DNA of 64,000 nt from Yoonia sp035117555. Lineage in GTDB: Bacteria; Pseudomonadota; Alphaproteobacteria; Rhodobacterales; Rhodobacteraceae. The stretch covers positions 1 to 64,000 of the forward strand of contig NZ_JAYKPK010000011.1 in assembly GCF_035117555.1 (NCBI RefSeq). The letters are read 5' to 3'. The translations under genes were made by a program, and so were the position numbers. The notes under the pieces were generated by a model. It had not been told where the DNA came from, made no database searches, and saw only the letters and a list, made by a program, of their open reading frames with translations. Positions 7,983 to 15,903 of the stretch are shown piece by piece (the first letter of the stretch is position 1; the number at the start of each line of letters is the position of its first letter).

Positions 7983-9451
7983 GGGGCAAGGTCCTTCTGC
8001 GGCAGCTGGGCTTGGGGCAGATCAGCGGGGGTGGCGATGTCGCAATGCGCGACCAGCACGCCAGCGCCCGCGACAGGCAGCAAACCATCCGCCATCAGCG
8101 GGATATCGGGGGTCGCATCAGCGGCAAAGCTGACCGTCGCATGACCAATCCGCAGGCCGGAAACCGGGCTTTCCGGCAGGCCGAGACAGGCGGCAAAGGC
8201 CACACGCACATCGCGCGCAACGATCCGGTCCAGCGTGATGTTGCGGATCAGCGGGGTTAGTTCCGTGACCGGCGCAGCGTTGCGCGATTGCACGGCGTCG
8301 GAATGGCCATCATGGTCGCAGAAATAATGCATGTTGATCGCGAGCACCGTATCGACGCCGTCGAAATCGGTGTCGCTCAGATGGATATCTTCGACGATGC
8401 CACCGCGCCCACGCCGCGTCTTGATCCGCAAGCCGCGATCAGTGCCTTTCATCTGGCATTGGCTGATGCGAACATTGCTGACGCCGCCGGACATTTCCGA
8501 CCCGATCACCACGCCGCCATGGCCATATTCCATCAGGCAATGGCGGATGCGGATATCGCGGGTGGGCGACAGATGCGATCCGTCGCCATCGTCACTGCGC
8601 TTGCCCGCCTTGATCGCGATGCAATCATCGCCGGTGGAAAAGCGCACGCCTTCGATCACCACGCCTTCACAGCTTTCAGGATTCAGCGCGTCGGTATTGG
8701 GGCTGTCGGGCGGGTTTTCGATATTCAGCCCGATAAAGGCCAGATTGCGGGACTGGCAAGGATGCAGGGTCCAACTGGGTGAATTGGTCAGGGTCGGGCC
8801 CATCACGGTCACATCCGCGCAGCCGATAAGATGCAGCAGCCGCGCGCGGCGCGCCCCATTGCGGGTGCCTTTCGGCCATGTCCACCAATCACCGCGCGCG
8901 CCGCCGCCATCGACCAGTCCGGGGCCGGTGATGGTGATGTCGGTTGAGTCAATCGCGGTCAGGATCGCGCGGTAGCAATTGTCGGGCAGCCCTTCCCAAC
9001 TGCCGCCTTGATCGGCAGGCAAGATTGGAAAGGCGTCGCGGTCGGCAGGGGCCAGCAGACGTGCACCTGCGGCCAGATAAATATGCCGGTGCGACGGGAT
9101 CAGCAGCGGCGTGACGATCCATTCGCCCGCAGGCACGATCAGCGTGCCGCCATCGGGCAGCGCGTCGAGATCGTATTGCGCCCGCGCGGGGTCAGCCAGC
9201 ACATGCGCGCCAGCACAAGGGGGCGTGGTAAAGGAAATCTCACCCAGCCCCGCGATCTCCAGCCGCAGCGCGGTATCGGGCGGCAGATCATCCAGCACCA
9301 GCACGGCGCGGTCGGTGGTGCCGTGGCGGGTCAGGTCCGGGCCGGTCAGGTGCCAGTCCAGCGCGCCGGGCAGGAAATAGCGTGCCTCAGGCACAAGCAG
9401 CCGCAGGGCAGCGGCACGGGGTGTGGCTGACAAAAGCTCTATCTGGGTCAT
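7976..9451 (-). CDS. GH28 polygalacturonase-like glycosidase, cytoplasmic
   Basis: About 491 residues of a right-handed beta-helix pectinase of family GH28, which hydrolyses alpha-1,4-galacturonan bonds. The diagnostic sites are all present: NTD at about 252-254, GDD at about 274-276 (within STGDDCIAIKAGK), GHGG with the conserved His at about 311, and RIK at about 342-344. A non-catalytic N-terminal part (about 1-90) precedes the helix, as in exo-acting bacterial members. No signal peptide is visible, so it probably trims imported oligogalacturonides inside the cell to free galacturonate. The open frame reaches 9490, but that earlier start lies in the loop of a perfect 9-bp hairpin, so the ATG at 9451 is preferred. 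It sits between the binding protein gene and the GH105 gene. Confidence 0.92.
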   Translation of the reverse strand: MTQIELLSATPRAAALRLLVPEARYFLPGALDWHLTGPDLTRHGTTDRAVLVLDDLPPDTALRLEIAGLGEISFTTPPCAGAHVLADPARAQYDLDALPDGGTLIVPAGEWIVTPLLIPSHRHIYLAAGARLLAPADRDAFPILPADQGGSWEGLPDNCYRAILTAIDSTDITITGPGLVDGGGARGDWWTWPKGTRNGARRARLLHLIGCADVTVMGPTLTNSPSWTLHPCQSRNLAFIGLNIENPPDSPNTDALNPESCEGVVIEGVRFSTGDDCIAIKAGKRSDDGDGSHLSPTRDIRIRHCLMEYGHGGVVIGSEMSGGVSNVRISQCQMKGTDRGLRIKTRRGRGGIVEDIHLSDTDFDGVDTVLAINMHYFCDHDGHSDAVQSRNAAPVTELTPLIRNITLDRIVARDVRVAFAACLGLPESPVSGLRIGHATVSFAADATPDIPLMADGLLPVAGAGVLVAHCDIATPADLPQAQLPQKDLAPC

Positions 9452-9472
9452 GGAATCCGGGTTTCGGTCAGG

Positions 9473-9498
9473 GCCGGGGCGCATATTCACGCCCCGGC
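9473..9498 (-). terminator. Intergenic stem-loop after the binding protein gene
   Basis: GCCGGGGCG (9473-9481) and CGCCCCGGC (9490-9498) pair perfectly around an 8-base loop, 10 bases downstream of the binding-protein stop. No U-run follows. It is therefore more likely a 3' mRNA-protecting or partially terminating hairpin, as is common after highly expressed binding-protein genes, than a full terminator. Confidence 0.6.
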
Positions 9499-9507
9499 GG
9501 TTGAAGG

Positions 9508-10764
9508 TCAGGAACGGAACTGCCGCAAGGCGCGGTTGATGCTGCTGATGATATCAGCCGCTGCATCCTCGGCGCTGATCTGGCCGTAAGCGACACCTTC
9601 GAGGTTGTCGGCAAAGGCGTCACGCACGCGCGGATGTTCGTTGAACGGCGACACAACCGGGCCGCTGCCGTTCAGCACCAGCGCATTGGCCGCCGCGACG
9701 TTTTCGTTGATCAGATCACCGTCCTGCAACAGGTCAAAGGCGACTTTGCTGGCAGGCACACCGCGTGAATCGCCCAGAATCTCAATCGCCTCTGGATCAT
9801 TCAGCAGGCAATTGATGATTTCTGCCGCCGCTTGCGGGTGTTCGGAATGCTGCGAGATCGAGAACAGCATCGACGGTTTGCGATAGGTGCCTTCGGTCAC
9901 TGACCCTGCGATGGTTAGCATTGGCACCGGCACCAGTTCCTGATCAGCCCCCAGCGGATCGGCATATTTGGCATAGGCGGAATCCCATTCAAACGTGCCT
10001 GCGATCCGGCCATCGGACCATGGGCGCATTTCGAACAATTCGATGTTGCCCTCGCCTGCGACCTGACGCCAGCTGCGGATCGCCCCGCTTTCAACCAGAT
10101 TTTCGTAGAAACGGATGCCTTCCAGCAATTCTTCTTCGGTCCAGGCGACGGTCATGGTTTCATTGTCGATCAGGTCCTTGCCGGTCGCCTGTGTCACTGC
10201 ACCCGAGACGAGGAAGATCGCGTTCAGGCCAGCAGCTTCGAACGGATAATGATCTTCGCCCAATTGTTCGCGGAACACCGGGGCGGCGGCGATCACATCA
10301 TCCCAGGTTTGCGGGATCGGCAGGCCGACTTTGTCAAAGGTGGTCTTGTTGAAGAAAAAGACGCGGCCTGTCGTGGATACGGGAATACCGTTCAGCACGC
10401 CGTTCATTTCGCCACCGGCAAGCTGTGCCTCGGAAAACTGGCTGAGGTCGATGATATCCGAATATTCACGCAGATCGGCAAAGCCTTCACCTTCGCGCGA
10501 AAACAGCGGCAGCCACGGCCAGTTGATCTGCATGATATCGGCCTCGGTCCGGCCCGCGATCTGGGTGGTGATGCGTTCCTGATGGCCCGACCAGCCGGTG
10601 AATTCGGCCGCGACCTCATGACCCAGTTTCGGGCCGCAGTAATTCAGCGCCTCTTGCGTCTGGGCGTGGCGGGCATCGCCGCCCCACCATGACATGCGCA
10701 GGGTTTCCGCCTGCGCGCCTGTGGCCAGAACCCCGGCCAGAATGGTTGTGGATAGCAGTTTCAT
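9508..10764 (-). CDS. togB: ABC transporter sugar-binding protein, TogB-like
   Basis: A 418-residue periplasmic solute-binding protein of the family-1 carbohydrate type. The N-terminus MKLLSTTILAGVLATGAQA is a clear signal peptide, cleaved before Glu20. The mature part begins TLRMSWWGGD and contains TEADIMQINWPWLPLFSREG, resembling binding proteins of oligogalacturonide importers (TogB). It should capture short pectin oligomers and deliver them to the two permeases encoded upstream. It follows the ATPase gene by 15 bases and precedes the GH28 gene, separated from it by a stable hairpin. The TogB assignment rests on gene context plus family resemblance; other uronate-containing oligomers are possible. 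Confidence 0.85.
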   Translation of the reverse strand: MKLLSTTILAGVLATGAQAETLRMSWWGGDARHAQTQEALNYCGPKLGHEVAAEFTGWSGHQERITTQIAGRTEADIMQINWPWLPLFSREGEGFADLREYSDIIDLSQFSEAQLAGGEMNGVLNGIPVSTTGRVFFFNKTTFDKVGLPIPQTWDDVIAAAPVFREQLGEDHYPFEAAGLNAIFLVSGAVTQATGKDLIDNETMTVAWTEEELLEGIRFYENLVESGAIRSWRQVAGEGNIELFEMRPWSDGRIAGTFEWDSAYAKYADPLGADQELVPVPMLTIAGSVTEGTYRKPSMLFSISQHSEHPQAAAEIINCLLNDPEAIEILGDSRGVPASKVAFDLLQDGDLINENVAAANALVLNGSGPVVSPFNEHPRVRDAFADNLEGVAYGQISAEDAAADIISSINRALRQFRS

Positions 10765-10779
10765 TGGGTCTCCCCTCCC

Positions 10780-11880
10780 TTAGTGAAGTTGCGACAGCGA
10801 GATATTCCCGCCGCTTTGGTCGAAAACATGCGCCTTGCCGGGTTCCAGATTCAGCGTCACCGCCGTCCCCCTTTCCAGATCGACGTAATCGGCGGCAGGC
10901 AGCACCGCGACCAGCCGCGCATCGGCGACGGACAGGTGCAGAACCACCTCATGCCCCATGAATTCGGCACCCGTGACATGGGCTTTCAGCCCATGATCGG
11001 TGCCCACGCGCAGATGCTGGGGGCGGATGCCCAGCGTGACATGCCCTGCGGGGTCTTGCAGACGGGCCATCAGTTCATCGGGCAGGGCAAGCGCCTGATC
11101 CCCGATGTGGAACTGATTGCCGGACAAACGCCCGTCGATCAGGTTCATTTCCGGGCTACCGATAAAGCCCGCGACAAAGGCATTGGCAGGCCGGTCATAA
11201 AGCGTCTTGGGGTCGGCGACCTGCATGATATGGCCGTCCTTCATCACGCAAATCCGGTCGCCCATCGTCATCGCTTCGGTCTGGTCGTGGGTGACGTAGA
11301 TGACGGTCGATGACATGCCTTCCTTCTTCAGCCGTTTATGCAGATCGGTGATCCGCACCCGCATGGATGCCCGCAATTTGGCATCCAGATTGGACAAGGG
11401 TTCGTCGAACAGGAACACTTCGGGTTCCTTGATCAACGCGCGGCCCAAGGCGACACGCTGCGCCTGACCACCCGACAATTGCTTGGGCAAGCGGTCCAGG
11501 AGTTCCTCGATCTCCAAGATGCGGGCGACATCGTTGGTCTTGCGCTCGATCTCGGCCTTGGAGGCGCCTTGCAGGCGCAGGCCGAATGACAGGTTTTTGC
11601 GCACCTTCATATGCGGATAAAGCGCATAATTCTGGAACACCATCGCGATGCCGCGTGCGCCGGGTTGCAGGCGGTTCACCACCCGGTCGCCGATCACGAC
11701 ATCCCCGCCAGAGATGCTTTCCAGCCCGGCAATCATCCGCAGGGTCGTGGATTTCGCGCAACCAGACGGGCCGACAAGGACCATGAATTCGCCGTCGTTG
11801 ACGTCAAGGTTGATGCCATGCACGGCCTTGAACGTATTGGCATAGGTCTTTTCAAGGTTTCTGATTTGAAGGCGGGCCAT
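10780..11880 (-). CDS. togA: Sugar ABC transporter ATPase, TogA/MsmK-like
   Basis: A 366-residue ATPase of the MalK/UgpC class that powers the oligomer importer. The Walker A loop GPSGCAKST is at 37-45; the usual Gly before Lys is Ala, a substitution I believe occurs in other alphaproteobacterial relatives. The Q-loop is near Gln83, the signature LSGGQ at 135-139, Walker B VFLFDE at 155-160, and the switch His at 198. A C-terminal TOBE-type regulatory domain spans about 240-366. Length is normal. It lies 4 bases after the second permease gene in the same operon, so a shared transcript is very likely. Such ATPases can serve several importers. Confidence 0.9.
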   Translation of the reverse strand: MARLQIRNLEKTYANTFKAVHGINLDVNDGEFMVLVGPSGCAKSTTLRMIAGLESISGGDVVIGDRVVNRLQPGARGIAMVFQNYALYPHMKVRKNLSFGLRLQGASKAEIERKTNDVARILEIEELLDRLPKQLSGGQAQRVALGRALIKEPEVFLFDEPLSNLDAKLRASMRVRITDLHKRLKKEGMSSTVIYVTHDQTEAMTMGDRICVMKDGHIMQVADPKTLYDRPANAFVAGFIGSPEMNLIDGRLSGNQFHIGDQALALPDELMARLQDPAGHVTLGIRPQHLRVGTDHGLKAHVTGAEFMGHEVVLHLSVADARLVAVLPAADYVDLERGTAVTLNLEPGKAHVFDQSGGNISLSQLH

Positions 11881-11884
11881 AGGA

Positions 11885-12793
11885 TTATCCTTTCACTCCC
11901 CCCACCGAGATACCCTCGATGAAGTAGCGTTGTGCGATGAAGAAAACGACCAAAGCGGGCAGCAGGGCGAGCACCGACATGGCAAGAATGCGGTTCCAGT
12001 CAAAGGCTTCTGTTGTGTCGATGGAGAGTTTCAGCGCCAGACTGACGGGGAAGCTTTCCACCGATGACAGATAGATCAGCGGCCCCAGAAAATCGTTCAT
12101 CGTCCACATGAACTGGAACAGAGCAACCGAAATCAGCGCCGGGATCAGCATCGGCACGACGATATAGATCAGCGTCTGAAAGCTGTTGGCACCGTCTACG
12201 CGCGCGGCCTCCTCCATGTCGCGCGGGATGGCGCGCAGGAACTGGATCAGCATGAACACAAAGAACGCATCGCCCGCAAAGGCCGATGGCACCCAAAGCG
12301 GCAGATAGGTGTCAAGCCAGCCCAGATCACGGAACAGGATATATTGCGGCACGCGGGTCACCACATTGGGCAACAAAAGCGTGGCAATCAGGCTGGCGAA
12401 CAGCAGCTTTTTGAACCTAAATTCAAACCGGGCGAAGCCGTAAGCGACCAGCGCACAGGAAATCACGGTGAACACGGTCTTTGGCAGGATGATCAGGAAG
12501 GTGTTCCAGAAAAACCGCCCGAATGTGTAAGGGGTCGAGGTTTCCCAGCCCTTGCGATAGCCGTCCAGCGTCGGTTCCTGCGGAATAAACCCAATGGAAT
12601 TGAAGATTTCCGCATTGGATTTGAACGATGCCCCGATCAGCCAGAGCAGCGGATAAAGCATGATAAAGCCGACGACGATCAGCAAAGTGTAGCGGACGAA
12701 GGCGGACAGCCGCTCCGCGCGCCGGTCTTCGGGATTCAAGATGATCACCCGTGTCGGGCTTGCGGGGGTGAGTGTGGTGTCAGGCGTGCTCAT
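11885..12793 (-). CDS. togN: Sugar ABC transporter permease, MalG/TogN-like
   Basis: A 302-residue inner membrane permease with about six membrane segments after a roughly 30-residue cytoplasmic N-terminus. The cytoplasmic EAA loop EEAARVDGANSFQTLIYIVV (about residue 200) is the docking site for the ATPase. The C-terminus ISVGGVKG is typical of MalG-type carbohydrate permeases. It follows the other permease by four bases, forming the membrane heterodimer of the importer. The Tog label comes from its neighbourhood (GH28, GH105, KduI/D). Confidence 0.88.
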   Translation of the reverse strand: MSTPDTTLTPASPTRVIILNPEDRRAERLSAFVRYTLLIVVGFIMLYPLLWLIGASFKSNAEIFNSIGFIPQEPTLDGYRKGWETSTPYTFGRFFWNTFLIILPKTVFTVISCALVAYGFARFEFRFKKLLFASLIATLLLPNVVTRVPQYILFRDLGWLDTYLPLWVPSAFAGDAFFVFMLIQFLRAIPRDMEEAARVDGANSFQTLIYIVVPMLIPALISVALFQFMWTMNDFLGPLIYLSSVESFPVSLALKLSIDTTEAFDWNRILAMSVLALLPALVVFFIAQRYFIEGISVGGVKG

Positions 12794-12797
12794 GCGC

Positions 12798-13673
12798 TCA
12801 GCTCCTTTTGTCGCCAGCGTAATAGACCCATTTTTTCGACGACCAGAAGGCGACGAGGGTCAGGATCATGATGATGACGAACAGAACCCAGGCGATGGCA
12901 GAGGCATAGCCCATGTTGAAATTCTTGAACGCTTCATCATAGATGTAGAGAGGCAGCAGATAGGTGGACCGCAGCGGCCCGCCGCCCGTGATCACGTAGG
13001 GGCCGTTGAATTCCTGAAACGCCTGCACCATCTGCATGATCAGGTTAAAGAAAATCACCGGCGTGATCAGCGGCATCGTGATATGCCAGAAGCTGTGCCA
13101 TTTATTGGCGCCATCAATCGCCGCAGCCTCGTAGAGCGATTTGTCGACAGCCTGCAAAGCGGCAAGGAAAATCACCATCGCAGACCCGAATTGCCATGTG
13201 CGCAGCAAGGCCAGCGTGAACAAGGCATTGACCGGGTCGCCAAACCAGTTGATCGGGTCGAGTCCGATGCTGGTCAGCACCAGATTGACCAACCCTGCGT
13301 CGGCAAAGATATAGCGCCACAGCACCGCGATCGCGATGGACCCGCCAAGGATGGAGGGCACATAATAGGCGGTGCGGAAAAAGCCGATGCCGCGCAATTT
13401 GTAATTCAGGATCACCGCGATGAACAAGGCAAAGGCCAGTTTCAGCGGCACTGTCAGAAAGACATAAAGCAGCGTGACATTCAGCGACCGTTTGAACGTG
13501 CGGTCATCGAGCAGGTCGCGAAAGTTTTCCAGACCGATCCAGACCGGGCTGTTGATCAGCGTATATTCTGTAAAGCTCAGATAGAGCGAGGCCAGAAACG
13601 GGATCATGGTGAATACCAGGAGCCCGATGATATAGGGTGTCAGATAGGCCAGCCCCAGAAATCGGCTTTCCAT
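12798..13673 (-). CDS. togM: Sugar ABC transporter permease, MalF/TogM-like
   Basis: A 291-residue permease with about six membrane segments. A first hydrophobic segment near residues 7-28 (LAYLTPYIIGLLVFTMIPF) is typical of MalF-type partners. The EAA loop is YEAAAIDGANKWHSFWHITM at about residue 185. It is the first gene of the importer operon and pairs with the next permease. A ribosome site GGAGG lies about 6 bases before the ATG at 13673. The upstream stretch, shared with the divergent araC-type gene, should hold the operon promoter. Confidence 0.88.
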   Translation of the reverse strand: MESRFLGLAYLTPYIIGLLVFTMIPFLASLYLSFTEYTLINSPVWIGLENFRDLLDDRTFKRSLNVTLLYVFLTVPLKLAFALFIAVILNYKLRGIGFFRTAYYVPSILGGSIAIAVLWRYIFADAGLVNLVLTSIGLDPINWFGDPVNALFTLALLRTWQFGSAMVIFLAALQAVDKSLYEAAAIDGANKWHSFWHITMPLITPVIFFNLIMQMVQAFQEFNGPYVITGGGPLRSTYLLPLYIYDEAFKNFNMGYASAIAWVLFVIIMILTLVAFWSSKKWVYYAGDKRS

Positions 13674-13931
13674 AGCGCCTCCAGCTTAGGTGATGTGGCA
13701 CGGCGCGGACAGCACCGCACCGGCAACGTGGATATGATCATGGGGGCATTGCTGGCCGTGCTTATGGGCACGTTCCGATGCGGGACGCTCCATACAAACG
13801 TGGTCTTCAAACCGGCCATCAAATCGCTCCTCCCTCGATCTGATTGGTGTCACAAGCTTTCGCTTGCGTTGTGTTCGGCTAATATGCCAGATTAATAACA
13901 GCTTGGAGAATTGACAAACAGGCACAAAAAG
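13674..13931. promoter_or_regulatory. Divergent control region between importer operon and AraC regulator
   Basis: This 258-bp stretch must contain promoters for both directions. It includes CTAATATGCCAG at 13879-13890. That matches CTAATATGCTAG at 20297-20308, in the uxaC control region, at 11 of 12 bases. A minus-strand frame with a good ribosome site (starting about 13819) overlaps the permease start, but it is not supported as a gene. Confidence 0.5.
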
Positions 13932-14903
13932 ATGGACGAAATTGAACATCCTGACCAGACCCTTGCACTGCGGCCGACGCAAGGCAATGGCGTTTTGTCA
14001 GGAATTCCGCTGCGCGCACTTGACCTCACGCTGACCCGCTCTGCCATCCGCATGCGGCATTCACATAGCTGGTCCATTGAAAAGACGAATGCGGTCCATG
14101 ATTTGGTGATCTGTCTGTCCGGCACCGGCCAATATGAAATGGACGGTCAATCCATCACCCTGACCCCCGGCATGGCGATGATGATCCGCGCGGGCACGCC
14201 GTTTCGCGGCTATAACCCGGACCCGGACACTATCTACACCGGGCTGGCGCAGCATTTCCGGCTGGACCTGTTTGGCCGCCATGACCTGTTGGACCGGATG
14301 AAAACCCGCGCCGTTGTGCGGCTTGGCAACTGGCCGATGCTCGCCCCGCTGGTGCAGCATTATCGCGCCACGGCCCCGGCCAGTTCAACCACCTCAGTGA
14401 TGCATTACGCCTTCATGGTGATCCTGAACCAGTTTATCGAGGATGCTTTTCTGGGATGGCAAAACGTCCAAGACAGCGCCCTTGACCAGTCCGAAGGCCT
14501 GCCAATGGCCGTGATGATCGCCGCGACCCAGATCGCGGCTGATCCGCTGAAACCCGGGCTGGCCGATAGTGTCGTCGCTGACGCGCCTTATAACGACACC
14601 TATTTCCGGCGCGAATTCAGCAAAAGGCTGGGCCTGACCCCGGCGAAATATCAGGAATTCAAACGGATGGAGATCGCGATGCAATTGCTGGAGGCAGGCT
14701 ATAGCGTCTCTGAAACCGGCCAGCGCCTTGGGTTTGCCGACAGCTATTACTTTTCGCGCCTGTTCAAACGCCATATCGGCACCAGCCCGCGCGGCTGGCA
14801 GGATCAGGTCCGCCGCCGTCGCGACGGGGCCTGGCCGCGTGGCGAGGAAGATGGCGAGATTATCTATCCCCTGCGCCCAGATGCTGTGGCGCAGATGTCC
14901 TAA
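13932..14903 (+). CDS. AraC family transcriptional regulator
   Basis: About 323 residues. The N-terminal half is a cupin-type sensing domain, with MRHSHSWSIEKTNAVHDLVICLSGTGQYEM and a TPGMAMMIRAGTPF turn. The C-terminal ~100 residues carry the two AraC helix-turn-helix motifs, ending in the conserved GYSVSETGQRLGFADSYYFSRLFKRHIGTSPRGW. It lies divergent from the importer operon and just upstream of kdgK, so it probably activates uptake and/or KDG metabolism in response to a uronate signal. The frame opens at a TTG at 13911, but the GGAG there is only two bases away, so the ATG at 13932 is preferred. A short tail after the DNA-binding domain is unexceptional. Confidence 0.85.
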   Translation: MDEIEHPDQTLALRPTQGNGVLSGIPLRALDLTLTRSAIRMRHSHSWSIEKTNAVHDLVICLSGTGQYEMDGQSITLTPGMAMMIRAGTPFRGYNPDPDTIYTGLAQHFRLDLFGRHDLLDRMKTRAVVRLGNWPMLAPLVQHYRATAPASSTTSVMHYAFMVILNQFIEDAFLGWQNVQDSALDQSEGLPMAVMIAATQIAADPLKPGLADSVVADAPYNDTYFRREFSKRLGLTPAKYQEFKRMEIAMQLLEAGYSVSETGQRLGFADSYYFSRLFKRHIGTSPRGWQDQVRRRRDGAWPRGEEDGEIIYPLRPDAVAQMS

Positions 14904-14929
14904 CTATTATGCAACAGGAATTAGCCATC

Positions 14930-15865
14930 ATGAAAACCGGCCCCATTCTTGCCATCGGTGAAGCGATGGTCGAACTCTCCCCCGCAGGATCGTCAGACGC
15001 GTGGCGTCTGGGGATCGCAGGCGATACGCTGAACACCGCGTGGTATCTGCGCGGCTTGCTGCCTGCGGATTGGCCTGTGGGCTATCTGTCGCGCGTCGGC
15101 ACCGGTGCTTTTTCGCAGCGGATGCTGGATTTTCTGGATCAATCGGGGATTGAGACGCAGCATGTCAGCCGTGACCCTATCCGCGAGATCGGGCTCTACG
15201 CGATTACGCTCAAAGACGGCGAACGCAGCTTTTCCTATTGGCGCGATACATCTGCCGCGCGCGGGCTGGCCGATGATGCCCAGCGCCTGCATGATGCTTT
15301 TGCCGATGCGTCATTGCTGTATCTGTCCGGCATCACGCTGGCGATCCTGCCGCAAACGGCGCGCGATCATCTTCTGACGGCGCTCGACGTGGCGCGCGCG
15401 AAGGGCGCGCAGGTGGTGTTTGACCCCAATCTGCGGCCCAGACTTTGGCCCGATACCGCCACCATGTGCGCCAGCATCGGACAGATGGCCGCCCATGCCG
15501 ACCTGCTGCTGCCCAGCTTTGATGATGAGGCCACGCATTTCGGCGATACCAACCCGCAGGCGACGCTGGCGCGCTATCTGGCACTGGGTGCCGGGCACGT
15601 CGTGGTCAAAAATGGCGGTGGCCCGATGTATTTCGCCGGGGCGCAGGGCGTAGGCGAAGTCACCGATCTGGTGCCTGAAAAACCAGTCGATACCACAGCA
15701 GCGGGGGACAGTTTCAACGCGGGCTATCTGGCCGCCGCGCTGCAAGGCGCCGGTTGTGAAGCGGCGATCCGGGCGGGGCATGCATTAAGCCGACAGGTGA
15801 TCCGCCATCCCGGCGCTTTGGTGCCAGAGGCGATCAGCGCCAGTCAGACGACAGCGGCAAAATAG
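14930..15865 (+). CDS. kdgK: 2-keto-3-deoxygluconate kinase
   Basis: About 311 residues of a PfkB-type sugar kinase that phosphorylates KDG to KDPG, the step linking uronate breakdown to the Entner-Doudoroff route. The N-terminus ILAIGEAMVELSP and the signature DTTAAGDSFNAGY (about 254-266, catalytic base Asp260) are clear. The FDPNLRPRLWPD segment near 164-175 is typical of KDG/sugar-acid kinases. The ATG at 14930 is chosen over 14909 because AGGA lies 10 bases upstream and the earlier start has no ribosome site. It follows the AraC gene by 26 bases on the same strand. No KDPG aldolase gene is visible in the window. Confidence 0.9.
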   Translation: MKTGPILAIGEAMVELSPAGSSDAWRLGIAGDTLNTAWYLRGLLPADWPVGYLSRVGTGAFSQRMLDFLDQSGIETQHVSRDPIREIGLYAITLKDGERSFSYWRDTSAARGLADDAQRLHDAFADASLLYLSGITLAILPQTARDHLLTALDVARAKGAQVVFDPNLRPRLWPDTATMCASIGQMAAHADLLLPSFDDEATHFGDTNPQATLARYLALGAGHVVVKNGGGPMYFAGAQGVGEVTDLVPEKPVDTTAAGDSFNAGYLAAALQGAGCEAAIRAGHALSRQVIRHPGALVPEAISASQTTAAK

Positions 15866-15879
15866 TTTCTGACCTTGTG

Positions 15880-15903
15880 GGCGCAGAGGATCAGCTCTGC
15901 GCC
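15880..15903. terminator. Stem-loop between convergent kdgK and uxuB-like genes
   Basis: GGCGCAGAG (15880-15888) pairs perfectly with CTCTGCGCC (15895-15903) around six bases. It sits between the convergent stops and overlaps the end of the uxuB-like frame. No clear U-run is present on either side, so it may act weakly or with Rho. Confidence 0.5.

Noticed and set aside
12741..13895. 384-codon plus-strand frame opposite the permease gene
   Set aside because: It is antisense to a clear MalF-type permease; GC-rich codon bias creates long mirror frames. Its composition (many Gln, His, Arg) is typical of shadows.
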